Origin: Desulfobacterales bacterium | GTDB taxonomy: Bacteria > Desulfobacterota > Desulfobacteria > Desulfobacterales > C00003060 | Assembly: GCA_013375375.1 (NCBI GenBank) | Contig: JABXJX010000008.1 | Coordinates: forward strand, 1 to 45,520 | Length of the DNA stretch: 45,520 bases | Reading direction: 5' to 3' | Made by a program: the position numbers and the translations under genes | In this document: piece by piece, positions 33,230-41,976 of the stretch | Numbering within the stretch: the first letter of the stretch is position 1 | How the letters are laid out: each line of letters starts with the position of its first letter | Notes under the pieces: generated by a model | Seen by the model: the letters and a program-made list of their open reading frames with translations, nothing else | Database searches by the model: none | What the model was told of the DNA's origin: nothing

Positions 33230-33802
33230 ATGAATACACGTATTCTACTGGTAAGTTTGATACTTTGTTTTTTTGGCCTTAGCGGAATCGGTTACGGGGC
33301 CGAGGTGCAAAAAATAGGAGTCGTCGACCTGCAGGAAATAATCGACAAATCGAATGCTGGTAAGCGATCATCTGTTGAGATCAAGAGCCAAGGAAAGAAG
33401 ATGGAAGAGATCCTCAAGAAGAAGGGAACCGAGATTGAAGAACTAAGGAAGGCTCTGGATCAAAAGGCCCTGGTCATGAGTGATGAGGCACGCAAGGCAA
33501 AGGAACAGGACCTACGTCTCAAGATTAACGACATAAAATCTCTCCAAGGGCGGTATCAGGATATACTAAGAGAACTCAACATCAATCTCTCCAGGGAAAT
33601 TACGAAAGATGTTTTTGAGATAGTTAAAAGAATAGGGAAACAAGCGGGCTACACATTGATTATTGATCGCCGTGTAGGAGGCGTGCTTTATGCACCCAAC
33701 GCCATTGACATCACCGACAAGGTCATAGAAGAATATAATGCCATGGACAGAAAACGCGGGAAGAAAAAGGGCGCATCGACGAAGTCAAAGAAAAAGAAAT
33801 AG
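33230..33802 (+). CDS. skp: Periplasmic chaperone Skp/OmpH family
   Basis: The protein is 190 aa from the ATG at 33230 with AGGAGG upstream; the longer ORF overlaps bamA. It has a signal peptide ending near GYGA, then the typical IGVVDLQEIIDKSNAGK, a long Lys/Glu-rich coiled coil (about 50-120), a C-terminal strand with YTLIIDRRVGGVLYA, and a Lys-rich tail. It holds unfolded outer-membrane proteins for BamA. The bamA-skp-lpxD order is the classical one. Confidence 0.93.
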   Translation: MNTRILLVSLILCFFGLSGIGYGAEVQKIGVVDLQEIIDKSNAGKRSSVEIKSQGKKMEEILKKKGTEIEELRKALDQKALVMSDEARKAKEQDLRLKINDIKSLQGRYQDILRELNINLSREITKDVFEIVKRIGKQAGYTLIIDRRVGGVLYAPNAIDITDKVIEEYNAMDRKRGKKKGASTKSKKKK

Positions 33803-33912
33803 GTTTATGATTGGATGCCAGTGGCCGACAGATATCCGGGATCAGGCATTAGCCACTAAGAGTTCAATATAAACTTCACTTCATAGACGATTAACGAAGA
33901 ATAACAGACAAA

Positions 33913-34935
33913 ATGGAACTTCCTGTACGCAAGATTGCCGAACTGGTCAAGGGCGAGGTTGTGGGTGATGGTGATTTCATCATCAGAGGTGTTGCTGCGT
34001 TTGATAATGCCGGCCCTGATGATATCACCTTTGCTGCATCTGCCGACTTTAAAAAGCGCATTGATGAGACCAGTGCGGCTGCCGTGATCGTTTCATATGA
34101 TGTTTGCGAATCTAAAAAGATCCTTGTACGTGTTAAAAATCCCTCTTTGGCTCTATCCAAAGTGTCTGCTTTATTCCATACAGTTTACCGCCCGGAGGTT
34201 GGGATTGGCCAGGATGCCCATGTAGGGAAGAATTTCAGATGCGGAGTTGATGTTTCCGTGTACCCGGGTGTGTTCATTGGAGACGATGTAACCTTGGGTG
34301 ATCGCGTTACTTTGCATCCAGGAGTGGTGATTGACAATCGTGTTATGGTGGGTGATGAAGTTGTTGTCTATCCCAATGTATGCATTTTGGAGCGCTGCGA
34401 GATCGGTAGCAGAGTAATCATCCATGCAGGGTCCGTGATCGGGAGCGACGGTTTTGGATTTGCATTCGATGGGGACTGCTATCATAAGATTCCACAGGCT
34501 GGTATCGTTCGTATTGATGATGACGTAGAAATCGGCGCTTGCAATACAATCGACAGAGCAACCTTCGGTAGGACCTGGATCAAGCGGGGTGTCAAGACAG
34601 ATAATTTAGTACACATTGCCCACAATGTGGTGGTGGGCGAAGATACCGTACTGGTTGCACAGGTAGGAGTTTCAGGGAGCGTAACTATCGGAAACCGTGC
34701 GATATTAGCCGGTCAAGCCGGGGTAGCACAACATGTCGCCATCGGTAACCGCGTGACCATCGGGGGTCAGTCAGGGGTTACCAAATCAGTTCCCGACGAT
34801 CAGGTTATGTCCGGTACTCCGGCAATGCCCCATCGACTCTGGTTAAAGGTTTCCAGCATCATCCCCAAGCTTCCCGAGATGAAAAAAAGGATAAAAGAAT
34901 TGGAGAAACGTATCAAGAAGCTGGAAAAGTCATAG
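33913..34935 (+). CDS. lpxD: UDP-3-O-acylglucosamine N-acyltransferase
   Basis: This 340-aa enzyme performs the third step of lipid A synthesis, adding the N-linked hydroxyacyl chain. The N-terminal uridine-binding domain (GDGDFIIRGVAAFDNAG, DDITFAA) leads to a left-handed beta-helix of hexapeptide repeats. The catalytic His is in DNLVHIAHNVVVGE. The C-terminal amphipathic helix is very Lys/Glu-rich. It has 110 nt of leader after skp. Confidence 0.97.
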   Translation: MELPVRKIAELVKGEVVGDGDFIIRGVAAFDNAGPDDITFAASADFKKRIDETSAAAVIVSYDVCESKKILVRVKNPSLALSKVSALFHTVYRPEVGIGQDAHVGKNFRCGVDVSVYPGVFIGDDVTLGDRVTLHPGVVIDNRVMVGDEVVVYPNVCILERCEIGSRVIIHAGSVIGSDGFGFAFDGDCYHKIPQAGIVRIDDDVEIGACNTIDRATFGRTWIKRGVKTDNLVHIAHNVVVGEDTVLVAQVGVSGSVTIGNRAILAGQAGVAQHVAIGNRVTIGGQSGVTKSVPDDQVMSGTPAMPHRLWLKVSSIIPKLPEMKKRIKELEKRIKKLEKS

Positions 34936-34944
34936 AAAGTATCT

Positions 34945-34973
34945 CATTTAAGAGTTTTTCAACAGCCTGTTAG
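34945..34973. repeat. Dispersed short repeat (GGCTGTwGAAAAACTCTTAA), copy 2
   Basis: This sequence, AAGAGTTTTTCAACAGCCTG with flanks, is the inverted copy of the 10386-10413 word, with two mismatches over about 27 bp. It lies in the 153-nt lpxD-fabZ gap, which otherwise shows nothing. Confidence 0.55.
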
Positions 34974-35088
34974 ACCAAATTACAAATGTTTTTATCCTTC
35001 AACTTTAGGCACTCGATTGATCAACTGCTTTATAGTTTGATCTTGAGCAGGTCCAATATTTAGCAAACCTATTTGAAAGGCGTGTGAC

Positions 35089-35535
35089 ATGGAAACGGTA
35101 TATGACATTCATAAGATTATGGAGCTCCTGCCACATCGGTATCCCTTTATTCTGGTTGATCGGATTATAGAAGTGGTACCCGATGAACGCATAGTCGGGC
35201 TTAAGAATGTAACGATTAACGAGCCTTTTTTTCAGGGCCATTTCCCGGAAAGACCTGTTATGCCTGGTGTACTGATTGTTGAAGCCATGGCCCAGGTGGG
35301 AGGGGTCCTTGCATATGCTTCTCGTGCACAGGAGAGTCATAAAGAGCTGATCTATTTTATGGGCATTGATAAAGCCCGCTTCCGAAAATTTGTGGTTCCT
35401 GGAGACCAAATCATTCTTGAGATGATTTCCATGAAAAAGCGCTCAAACCTTTTTAAGATGTCCGGCAAAGCGACCGTGGACGGAACTTTGGTTGCAGAGG
35501 CAGAGATCATGGCCATGGTAGGAGAAGAATCATGA
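35089..35535 (+). CDS. fabZ: 3-hydroxyacyl-[ACP] dehydratase
   Basis: At 148 aa it has the usual FabZ length. The catalytic His is in [13 protein letters not shown] and the catalytic Glu in [12 protein letters not shown]; the hot-dog helix region [11 protein letters not shown] is intact. It dehydrates 3-hydroxyacyl-ACP for fatty acid synthesis, so it competes with LpxA/LpxD for hydroxyacyl-ACP. Its stop overlaps the lpxA start (ATGA-type, 4 nt). Confidence 0.97.
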   Translation: METVYDIHKIMELLPHRYPFILVDRIIEVVPDERIVGLKNVTINEPFFQGHFPERPVMPGVLIVEAMAQVGGVLAYASRAQESHKELIYFMGIDKARFRKFVVPGDQIILEMISMKKRSNLFKMSGKATVDGTLVAEAEIMAMVGEES

Positions 35536-36305
35536 TACATCCTACCGCTGTTATTGATCCGACGGCAGAGATAGGTTCTAATGTGGAAATTGGACCATAT
35601 ACTGTCATTGCCGGAGATGTTCAAATAGGTTCCGGTACCACCATTGGCTCTCATGTGACGATTGATCAGTATACGACCATCGGGCCCGATTGTAAGATAT
35701 TTCAACATGCGGCCATCGGCGCTGTACCTCAGGCGCTAAAATACAAAGGTGAAAAAACGTTCGTGAAGATTGGTCGTGGGACGGCGATTCGCGAATTTGT
35801 AACAATTCACCGAGGGACCGAGTTTGGCGGCGGAATCACAGAAGTTGGTGAAGAGAATTTTTTGATGGCCTATACCCACATTGCTCATGATTGTATTACC
35901 GGTCGAAGGGTTATTTTTGCTAATGCTGCGAGTCTTGGCGGCCATATTAGAATTGGAGATTGTGCCACACTGGGTGCGTTTGTGGCCGTACACCAGTTCG
36001 TGCGGATTGGAGACTATGCCTTTATTGGTGGTGTAACCGGGGTGACAAAGGATATTCCGCCATACACACTGGCATCGGGATCACCCCGCGCCAGGCTCCA
36101 CGGGTTGAATACAGTGGGCTTGAAGCGACATAACTTTTCATCAGAGGCCATTGTTAGCCTCAAAAGGGCCTATCGCATCCTATTTCGACTCGGATTGACA
36201 TTGAACGAAGCCATTGAAAGGGTTACTGCAGAAGTTGACCAGGTAGCAGAGGTCGTTGAGTTAATAGAGTTTATCAAGTCCTCTGAGCGGGGGGTAACGA
36301 GGTAG
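35532..36305 (+). CDS. lpxA: Acyl-[ACP]-UDP-N-acetylglucosamine O-acyltransferase
   Basis: This 257-aa enzyme carries out the first step of lipid A synthesis. The hexapeptide beta-helix is clear from the start ([15 protein letters not shown]). The catalytic His is in AYTHIAHDC; HQFVRIGDYAFIGG and the C-terminal helical domain follow. It overlaps fabZ by 4 nt and sits 1 nt before lpxI, so it is coupled on both sides. Confidence 0.97.
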   Translation: MIHPTAVIDPTAEIGSNVEIGPYTVIAGDVQIGSGTTIGSHVTIDQYTTIGPDCKIFQHAAIGAVPQALKYKGEKTFVKIGRGTAIREFVTIHRGTEFGGGITEVGEENFLMAYTHIAHDCITGRRVIFANAASLGGHIRIGDCATLGAFVAVHQFVRIGDYAFIGGVTGVTKDIPPYTLASGSPRARLHGLNTVGLKRHNFSSEAIVSLKRAYRILFRLGLTLNEAIERVTAEVDQVAEVVELIEFIKSSERGVTR

Positions 36306-36306
36306 G

Positions 36307-37110
36307 ATGCAAAGAATCGGACTCATTGCGGGGAGCGGACAGTTCCCAGGCATTTTTTCAAAGGCTGCCAAGGGAAAGGGGTTGAAGGTTTACGCAGTAG
36401 CCCATGTTGGAGAAACCGACCCCCGGCTGGAAACCTTTGTGGAGGCGATAAAGTGGGTCAAGATCGGTCAATTGAACCAGCTTATTGCATTTTTTAAAGA
36501 AAATGAAGTCAGTGATGCAGTAATGGCAGGGGCCATTACCAAGACCAAAATGTTTTCAGGGGTGAGGCCGGATCTAAGAGCCCTTAAGGTTCTTGCAACT
36601 ATGGATCATACCCAGGATGACGGGCTCCTGCGGGCCCTTGCCGGCGAGATGGAAAAACAGGGGATAACCATTCGGCCTTCCACTTTTTTGTTGTCCGAAC
36701 TCCTGGCAACAAGAGGGTGCTGGACTCGGCGCAAGCCGACTAAATCCGAGATGGCCGATGTGTATTTCGGGTGGGGTATCGTCAAAGAGATTGGAAGGTT
36801 AGATATCGGACAGAGTGTTGTGGTTCGGGGCGGTTCAGTGATGGCGGTCGAGGCGATAGACGGCACTGATGCTACAATAAGACGAGGAGGAAAGCTCGGG
36901 CAGGAAAAGACGGTGATTGTAAAGGTGAGCAAGCCGAATCAGGATATGCGATTCGACGTACCCGCCGTAGGGCTCGAGACGATTAAAGCGATGTGCGATG
37001 TCGGGGCCTCGGTCTTGGCGATTGAGGCGGGCAAAACGCTGACCTTTGACAGGGAAGAGATGGTCGCGCTGGCCGATCGAAACAAGATCGCGATTATAGG
37101 TATAGAGTAG
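36307..37110 (+). CDS. lpxI: UDP-2,3-diacylglucosamine pyrophosphatase LpxI
   Basis: This 267-aa member of the LpxI (DUF1009) family makes lipid X from UDP-2,3-diacylglucosamine by attacking the alpha phosphate. Family landmarks are IGLIAGSGQFPGIFSKAAK, MAGAITKTKMF, DDGLLRALAGEMEKQG and DVPAVGLETIKAMCDVGASV. It replaces LpxH, as in alpha- and many deltaproteobacteria. It lies directly downstream of lpxA. Confidence 0.95.
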   Translation: MQRIGLIAGSGQFPGIFSKAAKGKGLKVYAVAHVGETDPRLETFVEAIKWVKIGQLNQLIAFFKENEVSDAVMAGAITKTKMFSGVRPDLRALKVLATMDHTQDDGLLRALAGEMEKQGITIRPSTFLLSELLATRGCWTRRKPTKSEMADVYFGWGIVKEIGRLDIGQSVVVRGGSVMAVEAIDGTDATIRRGGKLGQEKTVIVKVSKPNQDMRFDVPAVGLETIKAMCDVGASVLAIEAGKTLTFDREEMVALADRNKIAIIGIE

Positions 37111-37144
37111 TTCACATTAGGCACTTTACATTGATTAGGAAGCT

Positions 37145-38116
37145 ATGGAACCAATACGCGTAGGAGTCATAGGAGTTGGATATCTGGGAAGGTTTCACGC
37201 TGAGAAATATGCCCGGATGGACGGGGTTAAGCTTGCCGGTGTGGTAGACATCGTCCCAGAAAGGGCGGAAAGTGTTGCAAAACAGCTTGGGACGGAATTC
37301 TTTGCCGATTACAAGGATCTCATGGGTAAGGTAGATGCGGTAAGCGTGGTGGTGCCAACACCCGTTCATTTTCCCGTCAGCCGTTATTTTTTGGAAAATG
37401 ATGTGGATGTCTTGATTGAAAAGCCGATAACAGAGACACTTGAAGAGGCAGATGCCCTGATAAAGATTGCGGATTCCCGCGGCCCAATCATCCAAGTAGG
37501 GCATTTGGAGCAATTCAATCCTGCGGTTGTAGCACTGAGGGAGGCAGTAGATTGTCCCCTGTTCATAGAGTCTCACCGCTTGCATATTTTTAAGGAACGA
37601 GGCACCGAAGTGGACGTGGTTTTGGATTTGATGATCCATGACATTGACATCATCTTAAATCTGGTGAAGTCCGACGTTAAAAGTGTTCACGCTGTTGGTG
37701 TCCCCGTGATATCCTCTCGTGTGGATATTGCCAATACAAGGTTGGTTTTTGAAAACGGTTGTGTCGCCAACATAACAGCAAGCCGTATCTCCTTGAAGAA
37801 CATGAGAAAGATACGTGTCTTCCAAAAAGACACTTATGTGTCTGTCGACTATGCGAATCATGAGATTGCTGTTATCCAAAGAGACGGGCAGGGCATTGAA
37901 CTCCCCATACCAGGCATGTCTTTGGAACATAAAACCTTTGAGAAAGCAGACTCCTTAGAATCTGAACTGGGGGCATTCGTCCACTCGGTAAGGAGTCGTG
38001 AGGCACCACTTGTATCAGGGCAGGATGGTAGGAATGCCCTAAGGGTTGCACTTAGCATCATGGACCAGATCGAGGCAACCAACAAGAAATTTTTGGGAAA
38101 GAGCGGGTCGCTTTAG
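37145..38116 (+). CDS. Gfo/Idh/MocA-family NAD(P)-dependent oxidoreductase
   Basis: This 323-aa protein has a Rossmann N-terminus (VGVIGVGYLGRFHAEKYARM), the EKPITETLEEADALI motif with the conserved Lys-Pro, and a C-terminal substrate domain (DLMIHDIDIILNLV, GRNALRVALSIMDQIE). The family oxidises or reduces sugars. Its place between lpxI and lpxB suggests a sugar-nucleotide step linked to lipid A or its core. GnnA, which makes 3-amino lipid A precursors in some bacteria, is a family member found near lpx genes, but no GnnB aminotransferase is adjacent, so I do not assign it. Confidence 0.9.
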   Translation: MEPIRVGVIGVGYLGRFHAEKYARMDGVKLAGVVDIVPERAESVAKQLGTEFFADYKDLMGKVDAVSVVVPTPVHFPVSRYFLENDVDVLIEKPITETLEEADALIKIADSRGPIIQVGHLEQFNPAVVALREAVDCPLFIESHRLHIFKERGTEVDVVLDLMIHDIDIILNLVKSDVKSVHAVGVPVISSRVDIANTRLVFENGCVANITASRISLKNMRKIRVFQKDTYVSVDYANHEIAVIQRDGQGIELPIPGMSLEHKTFEKADSLESELGAFVHSVRSREAPLVSGQDGRNALRVALSIMDQIEATNKKFLGKSGSL

Positions 38117-38161
38117 GATTAGCCTATCAATCTGCCATCTGGATATAGAAATCAAAAAATC

Positions 38162-39268
38162 ATGATCGTTGCCGGAGAGGCTTCCGGCGACCTTCACGGG
38201 GCGCACTTGGTAAGAGCCATGAAGGCGCTAAACCCGAACCTTGAGTTTTTCGGGATAGGCGGCAGCGCCCTTCGACAGGCCGGAGTTAAGATACGGGTTG
38301 ATAATTCTCAAATGGCCGTTGTTGGGATTTCTGAGGCTTTTTCAAAGATCAAACTCCTTCTTAGAGCCCTCAGACTGGCTAGGCAAGATCTCAAGAAGGT
38401 CCGCCCTGCTCTTCTCATCTTAATCGATTTTCCGGACTTTAATCTGCGTGTTGCCGCTACGGCAAAGAAACTTGGTATCCCGGTTATGTATTATATCAGT
38501 CCCCAGATATGGGCTTGGCGGACCGGCAGGATTAAGAAGATTAAGAGACTGGTCGATCACATGGTGGTCGTCTTCCTGTTCGAAGTCGATTTTTATAAGA
38601 AGTGGAACGTGCCGGTTACCTTTGTGGGACATCCCTTACTCGACGACACGCGAACGAAAGCAACTGAAGGGAAAGCCGAAGACCTGCATGGCAGTGGTCT
38701 CCTCGTTGGTCTTCTGCCCGGAAGTCGCAATGAGGAGGTTACGCGCCTTCTTCCAACAATGGTAAAGGTGGCGGAAATCCTTTCGGAGCGGATTGATGGG
38801 GTCCGCTTTGCAATACCTGTGGCCCATTCGGTCAACAGGGCTGTCGTAGAGGCCATAGTTCAGGGAGGAAAGGCAAGGTTTTTGATCCTTTCCAACAGGT
38901 TGCGAGATGTGCTGGATGGAGCATCTCTGGTCATAACGGCATCCGGAACCGTGACATTAGAGGCGGCTATAGCCGGCACGCCCATGATTATAGTGTATAA
39001 AGTATCATCTTTCAGTTACTGGCTTGGAAGGTGCCTGATCCGCGTAAAACATATCGGCCTGGCTAACCTGGTTGCCCGAAGACCGATTGTGCCGGAGTTG
39101 ATTCAGCACGACGTCTCTGCCGAAAAGATTGCCGACCTGGCCTTGAAAATGCTCAGAGATGAGGAACGACTTGCCCGGATGCGACACGAGCTGCTTCTGG
39201 TGAGAGAGAGCTTGGGTGTGCCGGGGGCCTCGAAACGGGCCGCTGAGGTGGCACTGGGGATGCTTTGA
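38162..39268 (+). CDS. lpxB: Lipid-A-disaccharide synthase
   Basis: This 368-aa GT19 glycosyltransferase joins lipid X and UDP-diacylglucosamine. Motifs are IVAGEASGDLHGAHLV at the N-terminus, FFGIGGSALRQAG, YYISPQIWAWRTGRIKKIK, LLPGSRNEEV and ASGTVTLEAAIAGTPMIIVYK. It acts at the inner membrane surface. The next gene overlaps its end. Confidence 0.97.
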   Translation: MIVAGEASGDLHGAHLVRAMKALNPNLEFFGIGGSALRQAGVKIRVDNSQMAVVGISEAFSKIKLLLRALRLARQDLKKVRPALLILIDFPDFNLRVAATAKKLGIPVMYYISPQIWAWRTGRIKKIKRLVDHMVVVFLFEVDFYKKWNVPVTFVGHPLLDDTRTKATEGKAEDLHGSGLLVGLLPGSRNEEVTRLLPTMVKVAEILSERIDGVRFAIPVAHSVNRAVVEAIVQGGKARFLILSNRLRDVLDGASLVITASGTVTLEAAIAGTPMIIVYKVSSFSYWLGRCLIRVKHIGLANLVARRPIVPELIQHDVSAEKIADLALKMLRDEERLARMRHELLLVRESLGVPGASKRAAEVALGML

Positions 39269-39951
39269 ACTCAACAAACCCAATGAACCCAACACGGGAT
39301 AGATTGAAATGGTGGCTGGTCGGCTGGCTGGGAAAAGGTTTGATCGACCTGATTTGCAGCACGATGCGGATTCGGGTTATTGACTTTGAGAAGGCTAGGG
39401 CTGAGGTCGAGTCAAGGAAATTTATCTTTGCCTTTTGGCATTCGAGAATACTTATGCTCAGCTACCTTTACAAGTGGTTGGGCGCGGCCATCCTCGTCAG
39501 CAGATCCAAAGACGGGGAGATCATTGCGCAAATACTGAAGCGTCAAGGACACGAAACAATCCGGGGCTCCACCTCACGACACGGTGTTCGTGCCCTGGCA
39601 AGGTTAATCAAGACCCTTAAGGCAGAGGGTTGTCCTGGAGTTGTGGTTCCGGATGGTCCAAGGGGGCCGCGGTTCCAGGTTCAGTCCGGCGTCATAACTC
39701 TGGCCCAAAAGACAGGCTATCCTATTGTGCCGGTAAGCTATAGCGCTCTCAGGATCAAAATCTTTGAAAGTTGGGACCGTTTTGTCATGCCGTATCCATT
39801 CACCGAGGGCCGGGTTATATACGGTACGCCTATCTTGGTTCCGGGAGAGATTGATTCAGATGAAGAAGAGGCATATCGCAGAAAGCTGGAGATCGAACTC
39901 AACCAGATCACAAAAAGAGTGGACCGGCACTATGGTCATGCGATAGAATAA
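39265..39951 (+). CDS. DUF374-family lysophospholipid acyltransferase-like protein
   Basis: The protein is up to 228 aa. It has DUF374 signatures: FAFWHSRILMLSYLY, SRSKDGEIIAQILKRQG, RGSTSRHGVRALARL and VVPDGPRGPRF. It is related to PlsC/LpxL-type acyltransferases and in lipid A clusters may add a secondary acyl chain. This is inferred from context, since no LpxL/HtrB gene is in the window. The start is uncertain: TTG at 39265 overlaps lpxB, while ATG at 39283 has no visible ribosome-binding site. Confidence 0.85.
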   Translation: MNSTNPMNPTRDRLKWWLVGWLGKGLIDLICSTMRIRVIDFEKARAEVESRKFIFAFWHSRILMLSYLYKWLGAAILVSRSKDGEIIAQILKRQGHETIRGSTSRHGVRALARLIKTLKAEGCPGVVVPDGPRGPRFQVQSGVITLAQKTGYPIVPVSYSALRIKIFESWDRFVMPYPFTEGRVIYGTPILVPGEIDSDEEEAYRRKLEIELNQITKRVDRHYGHAIE

Positions 39952-39972
39952 AATTTTTGGTTTGTGTGTAGT

Positions 39973-41763
39973 ATGACTGAGAAGAAAAAAAACGATACCG
40001 ATTTGCGTAAGATATATCGGAGAATTTTAGAGCTTGTAAAATCACATTGGCCTCGACTCCTTGCGGCCATGTTGTGCATGATAGTAGTGGCGGCGCTGAC
40101 TGCTGCCACAGCTTATCTTGTAAAGCCTGTGCTGGACGAGATCTTTGTTAAAAAAGACATGAGGATGTTGAAGCTTCTGCCCATTGCCATAATCGTGCTC
40201 TACTTTTTGAGAGGGGCGTGCTGTTTTGGGCAGGAGTATCTCATGAATTATGTGGGAAACAGTATTATTAAGCGGTTGCGTGATAAGCTTTACAGTCACA
40301 TTCAGATGTTGCCTTTGTCCTTTTTTCACAAACACCACACAGGGATCCTTATGGCCCGGATCACCAATGACGTCAATATTGTTAAGGAGATGGTATCGAA
40401 TGCTGTTACGGGTGTGTTAAAAGATTCTTTTACAATTATAGGGCTGGTATTCGTTATCTTTTACCGCGACTGGAAGCTGGCCTTAATTGCAACCGTTGTT
40501 TTTCCTCTTGCCGTAATTCCCATTGTGAAATTCGGCAGGCTAATACGGCGGCTGAGCACCCGGTGCCAGGAAGCTGTTGCTGATATGAGTTCCCTCCTCC
40601 ACGAAACCTTTACGGGCACGAGAATCGTAAAGGCCTTTGGGATGGAACGCTATGAAAATAAACGTTTTTTTGAGAGGACCTTTCGGCTATTCACGTATGA
40701 AATGAAGGCTGCTGTGGTTAGATCTATGTCTTCGCCAGTCATGGAATTGCTGGGCGGCATTGGTATTACCCTTATTATTTGGTATGGGGGATACAAGGTC
40801 ATCGAGGGGGTCTCAACACCCGGGACATTTTTTTCGTTTATGGCAGCGCTTATCATGTTGTATGACCCTGTCAAGAAGCTTAGCCCACTGAATAATACTA
40901 TCCAGGGAGGCCTGGCTGCGGCTGTTCGAATCTATGATATTCTCGATACCGGTTCGGAGATTGTAGAGCGCGAGGATGCAGTGGCGCTTAAACCCGGGCA
41001 CCACACAGTGGTTTTTCGTAATGTGTATTTCAAGTATGAAGACCAGATGGTCCTGAAAGAGATTAATCTTGAGGTTAAAGGCGGTGAGGTCTTGGCCCTG
41101 GTCGGCATAAGCGGTGGGGGAAAGACCACTCTGGTTAATTTAATCCCTCGGTTTTATGATGTAGCTGAAGGGACAATTCTCATAGATGAACATGATATCC
41201 GTGATGTAGCCATTGCATCACTTCGCAGTCAGATAGGTATAGTAACCCAGGACCCTATTCTTTTTAACGACACTATTCGAAATAATATTGCTTACGGTAA
41301 TCTTAATGGGTCAGAGTCCGACGTCATTGCAGCCGCCAAGGCCGCTTATGCTTATGATTTCATACAAGGTTTTCCCGACAAGTTCGATACTGTCGTCGGC
41401 GAGCGCGGCGTGCGGCTTTCCGGAGGGGAAAAGCAGCGAATTTGCGTTGCCCGCGCGCTCTTGAAAAATGCCCCCATCCTGATCCTGGATGAAGCCACAT
41501 CTTCCCTGGATAGTGAATCAGAGCTGGCGGTTCAGCGTGCCCTTGACAACCTGATGAAGGGCCGGACGACCTTTGTGATCGCCCACAGGCTTTCAACCGT
41601 TCGAAATGCCGACCGGATTATAGCGATCGTGGATGGGAGGATTGTGGAAGAGGGCAAACACGAGGAACTTCTAGCCCTTCAAGGAGAGTATCATAAGCTT
41701 TACAACATGCAGTTTGATGATAACAGAGCGCAAAGCGCGGAGCGCATGGAGCATAACGTATAG
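39973..41763 (+). CDS. msbA: Lipid A export ATP-binding/permease protein MsbA
   Basis: The protein is about 596 aa from the ATG at 39973; the ORF also allows a GTG three codons earlier. Six membrane helices (about 30-320, including LPLSFFHKHHTGILMARITND) fuse to an ABC domain with Walker A GISGGGKTT, signature LSGGEKQRICVARALL and Walker B ILILDEATSSLD. It flips lipid A-core across the inner membrane. It is followed by a 213-nt gap holding an iterated-word repeat. Confidence 0.93.
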   Translation: MTEKKKNDTDLRKIYRRILELVKSHWPRLLAAMLCMIVVAALTAATAYLVKPVLDEIFVKKDMRMLKLLPIAIIVLYFLRGACCFGQEYLMNYVGNSIIKRLRDKLYSHIQMLPLSFFHKHHTGILMARITNDVNIVKEMVSNAVTGVLKDSFTIIGLVFVIFYRDWKLALIATVVFPLAVIPIVKFGRLIRRLSTRCQEAVADMSSLLHETFTGTRIVKAFGMERYENKRFFERTFRLFTYEMKAAVVRSMSSPVMELLGGIGITLIIWYGGYKVIEGVSTPGTFFSFMAALIMLYDPVKKLSPLNNTIQGGLAAAVRIYDILDTGSEIVEREDAVALKPGHHTVVFRNVYFKYEDQMVLKEINLEVKGGEVLALVGISGGGKTTLVNLIPRFYDVAEGTILIDEHDIRDVAIASLRSQIGIVTQDPILFNDTIRNNIAYGNLNGSESDVIAAAKAAYAYDFIQGFPDKFDTVVGERGVRLSGGEKQRICVARALLKNAPILILDEATSSLDSESELAVQRALDNLMKGRTTFVIAHRLSTVRNADRIIAIVDGRIVEEGKHEELLALQGEYHKLYNMQFDDNRAQSAERMEHNV

Positions 41764-41835
41764 TATCGATCCTCTGCGCTCTGTGTCTTTTCTCAAACCT
41801 TACCGAGCCGAACTTAGGGGCGTCGCCCCAATTGG

Positions 41836-41938
41836 AGTAATGGAGTAATGGAGTTATGGGTTTAGAGGAATAGAAACAATAATTTCTACTGCTTTTACCA
41901 GCCACTACTCCAGTCCTCCAACACTCCATGACTCCGTC
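41836..41938. repeat. Iterated-word inverted repeat (GGAGTAATGGAG/CTCCA words)
   Basis: Between msbA and lptF, TTGGAGTAATGGAGTAATGG on the left is mirrored by CCACTACTCCAGTCCTCCAA plus CACTCCATGACTCC on the right, giving a long imperfect hairpin made of 8-10 nt repeated words. It has no coding content and resembles in style the repeats at 14046 and 28571. Confidence 0.7.
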
Positions 41939-41976
41939 TGATCTGAAAAGCTATACCTCAAAAGCGCAGAACATAT

